Shown here: positions 1-4,737 of the stretch, piece after piece
Numbering within the stretch: the stretch's first letter is position 1
How the letters are laid out: the number at the start of each line of letters is the position of its first letter
From: Pseudomonadota bacterium
Lineage (GTDB): Bacteria; Pseudomonadota; Gammaproteobacteria; Burkholderiales; Burkholderiaceae_E
Direction: 5' to 3'
Assembly (NCBI GenBank): GCA_023389175.1
Contig: JAEWEW010000195.1
Coordinates: 1-7,113, forward strand
Length of the DNA: 7,113 bases
Translations under genes and position numbers: made by a program
The notes under the pieces: model-generated
What the model was told of the DNA's origin: nothing
Database searches by the model: none
The model's input: only the letters and a program-made list of their open reading frames with translations

Positions 1-2
1 GC

Positions 3-80
3 ACAGGGCTGGACGAGGCCGAGCTCGCGCGGCGGGAGCATCCGGACGAGCCGGACCCTGCGGACGGCGCCGGCCGCTGA
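3..80 (+). CDS. Possible C-terminal end of an upstream protein (partial)
   Basis: An open frame enters from the left edge and ends at TGA 78-80, giving 25 residues that start TGLDEAELARRE and finish DPADGAGR. About 22 of 25 third positions are G or C, as in the neighbouring real genes, and the short acidic, charged tail is plausible as a protein C-terminus. Too little is visible to recognise a family. If real, it ends 40 bp before osmC on the same strand, so the two could be co-transcribed. The main doubt is that a minus-strand start around position 42 is also open to the edge with high GC at third positions, although it has no clear ribosome binding site. Upstream sequence would settle it. 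Confidence 0.35.
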   Translation, partial: TGLDEAELARREHPDEPDPADGAGR

Positions 81-106
81 TCCGGCTCCGGCATGGAACA
101 CGACAA

Positions 107-111
107 GGGAG
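107..111 (+). promoter_or_regulatory. Ribosome binding site of osmC
   Basis: A purine-rich GGGAG lies 9 bases before ATG 121. It supports that start over the overlapping ATG at 93, which opens a different frame with low-complexity composition. No convincing -35/-10 pair is visible in positions 81-120, so the promoter is either further upstream or of a type not recognisable by eye. Confidence 0.6.
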
Positions 112-120
112 AATCACTCA

Positions 121-549
121 ATGAAGACGAGCAACAAGGCAACCACTGTCTGGGAAGGCTCCGGCAAGCAGGGCAAGGGCAGCTACACCACGCCGAGCGG
201 CGTCCTGGATGCGGCGACCATCTCGTTTCGCAAGCGCTTCGAGGGCGAGCAGGGCACCAATCCGGAGGAGCTGATCGCCGCGGCCCATGCCGGCTGCTTC
301 TCGATGGCGCTCGCCGTCCAGCTCGAGCAGGCGGGATTCACGGCCGAGCGGCTGGAGACGAGCGCCGTGGTGACACTGGAGAAGGTGCCGGACGGCTTCT
401 CCATCACGCGATCGGACCTGACGCTCCGTGCGCGGGTGCCGGGCATCGAGCGGGAGGCGTTTGGCAGGCTTGCCGATGCCGCCAAGACCGGCTGCCCGGT
501 GTCGAAGCTGCTGAAGGCCGAGGTCTCGCTGCAGTGGGAGCTGGCCTGA
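121..549 (+). CDS. osmC: OsmC family peroxiredoxin
   Basis: The 142-residue product is a full-length OsmC/Ohr-superfamily thiol peroxidase. The family reduces organic hydroperoxides in the cytoplasm using a reactive cysteine that forms a disulfide with a second cysteine. Visible hallmarks are the block GTNPEELIAAAHAGCFSMAL with the peroxidatic Cys59, and TGCPVSKLL with the resolving Cys125. Glu49/Glu50 lie in the first block, and the conserved Arg-Phe-Glu-Gly segment is at about residues 39-42. The GTNPEEL and CPVSKLL wording fits the OsmC branch better than Ohr. The start is supported by GGGAG 9 bases upstream and by family length. The gene converges on the HDOD gene. OsmC enzymes are typically induced by osmotic or general stress, but no operator for this is visible here. 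Confidence 0.94.
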   Translation: MKTSNKATTVWEGSGKQGKGSYTTPSGVLDAATISFRKRFEGEQGTNPEELIAAAHAGCFSMALAVQLEQAGFTAERLETSAVVTLEKVPDGFSITRSDLTLRARVPGIEREAFGRLADAAKTGCPVSKLLKAEVSLQWELA

Positions 550-550
550 C

Positions 551-584
551 GCGCCGGCGTCCTGCGCTCCGCGACGTCCGGCGT
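551..584. terminator. GC-rich hairpin between convergent genes, possible terminator
   Basis: Two bases after the osmC stop, positions 552-561 pair with 573-583 to give a 10-bp stem with one bulged T (577). The stem continues inward as GCG 564-566 with CGC 570-572, closing a 3-base loop. G551-T584 can add a wobble pair. It sits in the 63-bp gap between osmC and the HDOD gene, where a two-way terminator would be expected. There is no T tract on either side, so it is at best an intrinsic terminator of the U-poor type; a Rho-dependent end is equally possible. Confidence 0.45.
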
Positions 585-612
585 TGCGCGGTGGCGTCGG
601 CAGTTGGGAACC

Positions 613-1806
613 TCAGATCGCGAGCAGCGGCTCCTTGCTCCGCGGCATCGCGTCGGACAGCGAGAACTCGCCGTCGATGCGGTCGCGCTGCTCGTCGGTG
701 AGCCCGACGTCGCGGAAGTGGTGGTCGCCGCGCTCCAGGCATTCGGCGGCGGCCTGCGCCAGCCGCACCGCCCGCACCACGTCACGGTGTGGCTCGGACG
801 CTTCGCCGTCGTCATGGTGCAGCTCGATCGCCTCGACCACCACGTCCGGCAGGCCCCAGACATCCGCGAGATAGGCACCCACCGCGACATGGCTGGTGCC
901 GAGGAAGCTTATCTCGACCTCGGCGAGCGGCCGGCGGCTGCGCTCGGCATGGCGCAGCGCGAGGGAGTAGCGCTTGTTCATGCCGACGGCGAGCGCGAGC
1001 ATGCCGATGTCATGCAGCAGCCCGGCGGTGAAGGCATCGTCCCGGCTGCGGGAGTCCGTCACCAGCGACCGGGCCAGCCGTGCACAGAGCAGTGAATGAC
1101 GCTGCAGCCGCGCCGTGGAGAAGCCGTCCACGGTGGGGCAGCTGTCGGCCGCGGCGAAGACGGTGGACAGCAGCACCAGCGCGCGCAGCGACGTGAGGCC
1201 GAGGTAGCTCACCGCCTGCGGCACCGAGGCCACCTTGAACGGCAGCCCGAAGAACGCGGAATTCACCACCTGCAGCAGCTTGGCCGACAGCGCCGGGTCG
1301 CTCGCGATCACCACCGAGATCTGGTCGATGGTGGCATCGGCCTGCGCCATCACGTTGACCAGCCGGGGATAGGTGCTCGACGACGACGGTAGGGAGGCGA
1401 GCCGGCCCACGACGGTGCGTACCAGCGGGTTGTCGGTGCGCGGCCAGGCGCCGAGCACGCTCTGCAGGTTCGCCACCAGGGTCTGCCGGTCCCAGGGCTT
1501 GGCGACGAAGCGCTGGGCGACGGCGATCGCGCGGTCCAGCTCGCCGCCTTCCAGTGGCTCGGCCAGCAGCACGCGGATGATCGACGGATGCTGGATCCGG
1601 ATCCGCTCGAGCAGCTCGGCGCCGTCCATGCCGGGTAGCCGCAGGTCGGTGAACACCACGTCGAACCAGCGGTTGGCCAGCAGGTTGAGCGCGGCCTGCG
1701 CCGAGGTGACGAACGTGGGGTGCCAGCCGGTCGACTGGTCTTCCAGCGCGGTCCTGAGCGCATCGAGGGCCGCGGGGTCGCTGTCGACGAAGAGAATCTG
1801 GTTCAC
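613..1806 (-). CDS. Response regulator with N-terminal receiver and C-terminal HDOD domain
   Basis: The 397-residue cytoplasmic protein has two domains. Residues 1-120 form a CheY-like receiver with acidic residues Asp8 and Asp10, the phospho-acceptor Asp54 in FTDLRLPGMDG, and the conserved Lys103 in VAKPW. Residues about 130-340 form an HDOD domain, with ASDPALSAKLLQVVNSAFFG (residues 168-187), AGLLHDIGML (His265-Asp266) and ELHHDDG (His330-His331). HDOD domains resemble HD hydrolases but are usually treated as signalling or scaffold modules rather than proven phosphodiesterases; outputs include motility, stress and cell-cycle control. The usual receiver Thr/Ser at position 82 is Ala (LLAEP). 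Translation starts at GTG 1806, with GGAAGG 5 bases upstream. No partner histidine kinase is nearby, so this is an orphan regulator. The specific process it controls cannot be read from the sequence. Confidence 0.93.
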   Translation of the reverse strand: MNQILFVDSDPAALDALRTALEDQSTGWHPTFVTSAQAALNLLANRWFDVVFTDLRLPGMDGAELLERIRIQHPSIIRVLLAEPLEGGELDRAIAVAQRFVAKPWDRQTLVANLQSVLGAWPRTDNPLVRTVVGRLASLPSSSSTYPRLVNVMAQADATIDQISVVIASDPALSAKLLQVVNSAFFGLPFKVASVPQAVSYLGLTSLRALVLLSTVFAAADSCPTVDGFSTARLQRHSLLCARLARSLVTDSRSRDDAFTAGLLHDIGMLALAVGMNKRYSLALRHAERSRRPLAEVEISFLGTSHVAVGAYLADVWGLPDVVVEAIELHHDDGEASEPHRDVVRAVRLAQAAAECLERGDHHFRDVGLTDEQRDRIDGEFSLSDAMPRSKEPLLAI

Positions 1807-1811
1807 ATGCG

Positions 1812-1817
1812 CCTTCC
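1812..1817 (-). promoter_or_regulatory. Ribosome binding site of the HDOD gene
   Basis: On the minus strand GGAAGG lies 5 bases before GTG 1806. It decides in favour of the GTG start, since no in-frame ATG lies close upstream. The motif is inside one arm of a perfect 10-base inverted repeat (1811-1820 with 1919-1928), so it could be masked in a long leader RNA. Confidence 0.6.
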
Positions 1818-1829
1818 GATTGCAGGGAC

Positions 1830-1856
1830 GGCCCGCCTCGCGGACGAGGCACGGCC
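1830..1856. repeat. Local hairpin competing with the long inverted repeat
   Basis: GCCTCG 1835-1840 and CGAGGC 1845-1850 form a perfect 6-bp stem around the 4-base loop CGGA. GGCC 1830-1833 and GGCC 1853-1856 can extend it beyond a small internal loop. It uses bases 1830-1836 and 1840-1846, which the long inverted repeat also needs, so the two folds exclude each other. There is no T tract, so it is not a classical terminator. Confidence 0.4.
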
Positions 1857-1951
1857 CATGAACGACCTCTCGGCCCGGGACGGGTAGAGTTGAGGTCCGC
1901 GACCGCGCGGGCCGGACGATCGGAAGGCCGCGGCGGACGAGCGCGCGCCCT

Positions 1952-1956
1952 GGAGG
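1952..1956 (+). promoter_or_regulatory. Ribosome binding site of metY
   Basis: GGAGG stands 8 bases before ATG 1965. It fixes the metY start there rather than at an in-frame TTG at 1890, whose 25 extra residues are Arg/Ala/Gly-rich and have no family counterpart. Confidence 0.75.
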
Positions 1957-1964
1957 TGACGACC

Positions 1965-3248
1965 ATGTCAGACCGTGTCTTTCGGCAGGAAACGCTGGCC
2001 ATCCACGCCGGGCAGGTGCCGGACGCCGTGACCGGCGCCCGGGCGCTGCCGATCTACCAGACGACCAGCTACGTCTTCGACAGCGCGGACCACGCGGCCA
2101 GCCTCTTCAACCTCCAGACCTTCGGCAACGTGTACTCGCGGCTGTCCAACCCGACCGTGGCGGCGCTGGAGCAGCGGGTTGCCGCGCTGGAAGGCGGGCG
2201 CGCGGCGGTGGCGAGCGCGAGCGGCATGGCAGCCGAGGCGATGGCGCTGATGACCCTGCTCGAGGCCGGAGACCACGTGGTCGCGGCCGGCGCGCTCTAT
2301 GGCGGCAGCGTCACCATGCTGGCGGTCAACCTGCGCAAGCTGGGTATCGAGACCTCCTTCGTCGATGCAGCCGACCCGGCCGCGTTCGCCGCCGCGATCC
2401 GGCCGCGGACCCGCGCGCTCTTCGTCGAGAGCCTCGGCAACCCGAGCCTGGTGATCGCGGATCTGGCCGCGCTCGCCGACGTCGCCCATGCCCACGGCGT
2501 GCCGCTCATCGTGGACAACACCGTGCCGAGCCCGTTCCTCTGCAATCCGTTCGAGCACGGCGCCGACATCGTCGTGCACAGCGCGACCAAGTACCTGGGC
2601 GGCCACGGCACCACGCTCGGCGGCATCGTCGTCGAAAGCGGCCGCTTCCCCTGGGACAACGGCAACTTCCCCGGAATGATCGAGCCGTCCCCCGGCTATC
2701 ACGGCGTGCGGTGGTACGAGACCTTCGGCGACTTCGGCTTCACCATGCGCTGCCGGATGGAGACCCTGCGAGTCTTCGGCGCGGCGCTCTCGCCCATGAG
2801 CGCCTGGCAGATCCTGCAGGGTGTCGAGACGCTGCCGCTGCGCATGGAGCGTCATTGCGCGAACGCGCTGGCGGTGGCCCGCTTCCTGCGGGACGACCCG
2901 CGTGTGAGCTTCGTGAACTATCCGGGGCTGCCGGATCATCCGCAGCACGAGCTGATGCGGCGCCAGATGCGCGGCGCCTCCGGTCTGCTTGCCTTCGGAG
3001 TCAAGGGCGGCGAGGCGGCGGGCGTGCGGTTCATCGAGTCCGTCCGGTTCCTCAGCCACCTGGTCAACATCGGCGACACCCGCACGCTGGTCAGCCATCC
3101 GGCGAGCACGACGCACCGCCAGCTCGACGAGGCGCAACTCGCCGCGGCAGGCGTGACCCCGGAGATGATCCGCATCTCCGTCGGGCTGGAGCATATCGAC
3201 GACATCCTCTGGGACCTGGACCAGGCACTGGCCCGTGCGACCGGCTGA
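1965..3248 (+). CDS. metY: O-acetylhomoserine sulfhydrylase (aminocarboxypropyltransferase)
   Basis: The 427-residue PLP enzyme belongs to the Cys/Met-metabolism (cystathionine gamma-synthase type) fold. MetY joins O-acetyl-L-homoserine and sulfide to give homocysteine and acetate, the direct sulfhydrylation route to methionine. Visible motifs are Tyr57/Arg59 in YSRLSNPT, SGMAAEAM (residues 86-93), Asp184 in IVDNT beneath the PLP ring, and SATKYLGGHGTTLGG with the Schiff-base Lys209 and phosphate-contacting Ser206 and Thr208. SHPASTTH (377-384) and IRISVGLE with Arg403 follow, the latter binding the substrate carboxylate. The insert after the lysine (FPWDNGNFP at 228-236, then GYHGVRWYETFGD) and the full length separate MetY from the shorter cystathionine synthases and lyases and MetZ. 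An O-succinylhomoserine preference cannot be excluded. No other methionine gene is adjacent, so it is probably transcribed alone. Confidence 0.93.
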   Translation: MSDRVFRQETLAIHAGQVPDAVTGARALPIYQTTSYVFDSADHAASLFNLQTFGNVYSRLSNPTVAALEQRVAALEGGRAAVASASGMAAEAMALMTLLEAGDHVVAAGALYGGSVTMLAVNLRKLGIETSFVDAADPAAFAAAIRPRTRALFVESLGNPSLVIADLAALADVAHAHGVPLIVDNTVPSPFLCNPFEHGADIVVHSATKYLGGHGTTLGGIVVESGRFPWDNGNFPGMIEPSPGYHGVRWYETFGDFGFTMRCRMETLRVFGAALSPMSAWQILQGVETLPLRMERHCANALAVARFLRDDPRVSFVNYPGLPDHPQHELMRRQMRGASGLLAFGVKGGEAAGVRFIESVRFLSHLVNIGDTRTLVSHPASTTHRQLDEAQLAAAGVTPEMIRISVGLEHIDDILWDLDQALARATG

Positions 3249-4718
3249 TCAGTACGGCGCTGCCGCCTCGTACTCCGCCGCAAGCCCGAGCACGCCGAGG
3301 TCGTCGCGTGGCGCCCCGATGATCTGCACGCCCATCAGGTCGCGCACCGGGTCGGCATCCGGCGCGGGCGGCTGGGGCGGCACCGGCATGCTGATCGCCG
3401 GGCTTCCGGTCAGGGTGGCGTAGGTAACCACCTCCATCCAGCGGTGGTAGGTATCCATGCGCCGGCCTGCCACCTCCTGCGGCCAGTGCAGCTCGGCCGC
3501 GAACGGGAACACCTGGGCGCTCGGCAGCACCACGAAGTCGAAGCGCTTAAAGAGCCGTACCCAGGCCTGGTAGAAGGTGGTGCGCACCTGGGAAGCGCGC
3601 GCCACCTCGCTCGCCGGCATGGCGAGCGCCCGTTCCACTTCCCATGCCGCCTCGGGCTTCATCAGCGCCCGCGTGGCCGGGTTGCGGTACCACGGAAAGA
3701 GCGGCGGCGCGGCGGCGACCGAGCGCAGCGTCATCCAGCACTCCCACAACGCGGCAGGCGGGACGCCGAGGACGCCGGCACCCGGCGTCTCGATCCGGCA
3801 GCCGATGCCTTCGAGCCGCTTCAGCGCGTCCTCGCAGCGCTCGAGCACCCCGTCGGCAGTCGCGAGATGGCCGTCGAGGTCACCCAGCCAGGCGATGCGC
3901 CGCCCGGAGGCCGCCGCGCGGGTGCCCTGGCCCGCCGCAGCGCCGGAACCGAGCGCGAATCGGCTGAACGCCTCGCCGTCTCCGTCGAGCGAGAGCGGGT
4001 CGCGCGCGTCGTAGCCTGCCTGCACCGACAGCAGGAGCGCGCAGTCGCGCACGTCGCGGGCCATCGGGCCGGGCGTCCCGAGCTGCGCGATGAACTGGTC
4101 GAGCGCCGGCCATGACGGCACGCGCCCGCGCGAGGGCCGCAGGCCCACCACGCGGTTGAAGGCGGCCGGATTGCGGAGCGAACCCATCATGTCGCTGCCA
4201 TCGGCCACCGGCAGCATGCCGAGCGCGACCGCGACTGCCGCGCCGCCGCTCGAGCCGCCGGCGGTGAGCGAAGGATCGTGCGCATTGCGGGTGACGCCGT
4301 GCAGGTCGTTGTAGGTCTGCGACCCCAGGCCGAACTCCGGCGTGTTGGTCTTGCCGATGAAGATGGCACCGGCCGCCCGCATGCGCTCGACGAAGAGGGA
4401 GTCGCTCGCCGGCATGTTGTCCTTCAGGATGCGCGAGCCGAGGGTGGTGCGCAGGCCGCGCGTCATCGCGAGATCCTTGATCGCCTGCGGGATGCCGTGC
4501 AGCACTCCCAGCCAGCGGCCCTCGGCAAGCAGCGCGTCGTGGCGATCCGCCTCCTCGCGCAATTCGTCCGCCGGTCGCAGCGACACGATGGCGTTGTGCC
4601 GCGGGTTGCAGTCCGCGATCCGCGCGAGCACCGCGTCCATCAGCTCGCGGCAGGGCAGGCGGCGGGTGCGGATCGCCTGGGAAAGCTCGCGCAGGCTCGC
4701 GCGGGTCGGGTCGTCCAT
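3249..4718 (-). CDS. Amidase signature family hydrolase
   Basis: The 489-residue enzyme has the amidase-signature fold, which hydrolyses carboxamides to acid plus ammonia or amine. The Ser-cisSer-Lys triad is intact: Lys81 in PQAIKDL, cis-Ser156 in TAGGSSGGAA and the nucleophile Ser180 in GSDMMGSLRNP. The Ser156-Ser180 spacing of 24 matches characterised family members. GKTNTPEFG (122-130) and the C-terminal MGVQIIGAP (462-470) are further family marks. The start at ATG 4718 is set by AGGAGGAGG immediately upstream; a longer frame to 4994 would overlap the channel gene with non-homologous sequence. It is not the GatA subunit, as no gatB or gatC is nearby and the loops differ. The substrate cannot be inferred. 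There is no signal peptide, so it is likely cytoplasmic. It lies 19 bp downstream of the channel gene and is probably in its operon. Confidence 0.94.
   Translation of the reverse strand: MDDPTRASLRELSQAIRTRRLPCRELMDAVLARIADCNPRHNAIVSLRPADELREEADRHDALLAEGRWLGVLHGIPQAIKDLAMTRGLRTTLGSRILKDNMPASDSLFVERMRAAGAIFIGKTNTPEFGLGSQTYNDLHGVTRNAHDPSLTAGGSSGGAAVAVALGMLPVADGSDMMGSLRNPAAFNRVVGLRPSRGRVPSWPALDQFIAQLGTPGPMARDVRDCALLLSVQAGYDARDPLSLDGDGEAFSRFALGSGAAAGQGTRAAASGRRIAWLGDLDGHLATADGVLERCEDALKRLEGIGCRIETPGAGVLGVPPAALWECWMTLRSVAAAPPLFPWYRNPATRALMKPEAAWEVERALAMPASEVARASQVRTTFYQAWVRLFKRFDFVVLPSAQVFPFAAELHWPQEVAGRRMDTYHRWMEVVTYATLTGSPAISMPVPPQPPAPDADPVRDLMGVQIIGAPRDDLGVLGLAAEYEAAAPY
3251..3274. terminator. 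Hairpin at the metY 3' end inside the amidase coding end, possible terminator
   Basis: Three bases after the metY stop begins AGTAC 3251-3255 plus GGCG 3256-3259, pairing with CGCC 3264-3267 and GTACT 3270-3274 around the loop CTGC. This is a 9-bp stem with a 2-base bulge (3268-3269). No T tract follows on the + strand. It encodes the last residues of the amidase on the other strand. Since there is no intergenic space between the convergent genes, any stem ending the metY transcript must lie in coding DNA. It is a plausible but unproven terminator or 3'-end stabiliser. Confidence 0.3.
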
Positions 4719-4720
4719 TG

Positions 4721-4729
4721 CCTCCTCCT
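4721..4729 (-). promoter_or_regulatory. Strong ribosome binding site of the amidase
   Basis: On the minus strand the purine run AGGAGGAGG ends 2 bases before ATG 4718, leaving the first AGGAGG about 5 bases from the start. It fills most of the 19-bp gap after the channel stop codon (4738-4740), consistent with a second gene in an operon translated from its own strong site. Confidence 0.75.
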
Positions 4730-4737
4730 GCCCTGGC

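Larger units (their letters stand above)
1811..1928. repeat. Long imperfect inverted repeat spanning the divergent gap
   Basis: Complementary segments nest in order. GCCTTCCGAT 1811-1820 pairs with ATCGGAAGGC 1919-1928 (10 perfect pairs). CGGCCCGC 1829-1836 pairs with GCGGGCCG 1907-1914 (8 pairs). GCGG 1840-1843 pairs with CCGC 1903-1906, then CG 1845-1846 with CG 1900-1901. GACCTC 1864-1869 pairs with GAGGTC 1892-1897, and CCCG 1874-1877 with CGGG 1881-1884 around a 3-base loop. That totals 34 pairs in 118 bases. It could be a structured leader RNA for either gene, a DNA operator or a small palindromic element. No flanking target-site duplication is seen. GC richness raises the chance of accidental pairing. 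Confidence 0.45.
1807..1964. promoter_or_regulatory. Divergent intergenic region carrying the HDOD and metY promoters
   Basis: This 158-bp gap separates two genes that point away from each other, so at least one promoter for each should lie in or near it. No clean sigma-70 pair is visible. The best weak candidate for metY is TTGAGG at 1890-1895, with a poor GACGAT at 1915-1920. None is persuasive in the HDOD direction. The gap is dominated by self-complementary segments, listed separately. I looked for the conserved cores of SAM-I and SAM-II riboswitches, which often precede methionine genes, and did not find them. Confidence 0.5.

Noticed and set aside
69..86. Short GCCGG/CCGGC hairpin across the possible upstream stop codon
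   Set aside because: It has only 5 pairs with an 8-base loop and no T tract, which is unremarkable in DNA this rich in G and C.
1807..1964. SAM-type riboswitch before metY
   Set aside because: A fragment resembling the SAM-I core (AGGGACGGCCC and GGCCCATGAA) drew attention, but the required GCAACC segment and the expected helix order are absent. The SAM-II hallmark GCTAAA is also missing.
1890..1964. Earlier TTG start for metY
   Set aside because: The extra 25 residues are Arg/Ala/Gly-rich, are absent from the family, and overlap the structured gap. ATG 1965 has a well-placed GGAGG.
1010..2002. A 330-codon minus-strand frame overlapping the HDOD gene
   Set aside because: It is a shifted frame of the receiver-HDOD gene, rich in Arg/Ala/Gly/Pro. 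The proper frame carries the receiver and HDOD motifs and a good ribosome binding site.
1968..3194. A 408-codon minus-strand open frame opposite metY
   Set aside because: It is antisense to an intact metY with all its active-site motifs, has biased composition (Arg, His, Val, Gln, Glu) and no recognisable family, so it is a GC-rich shadow.
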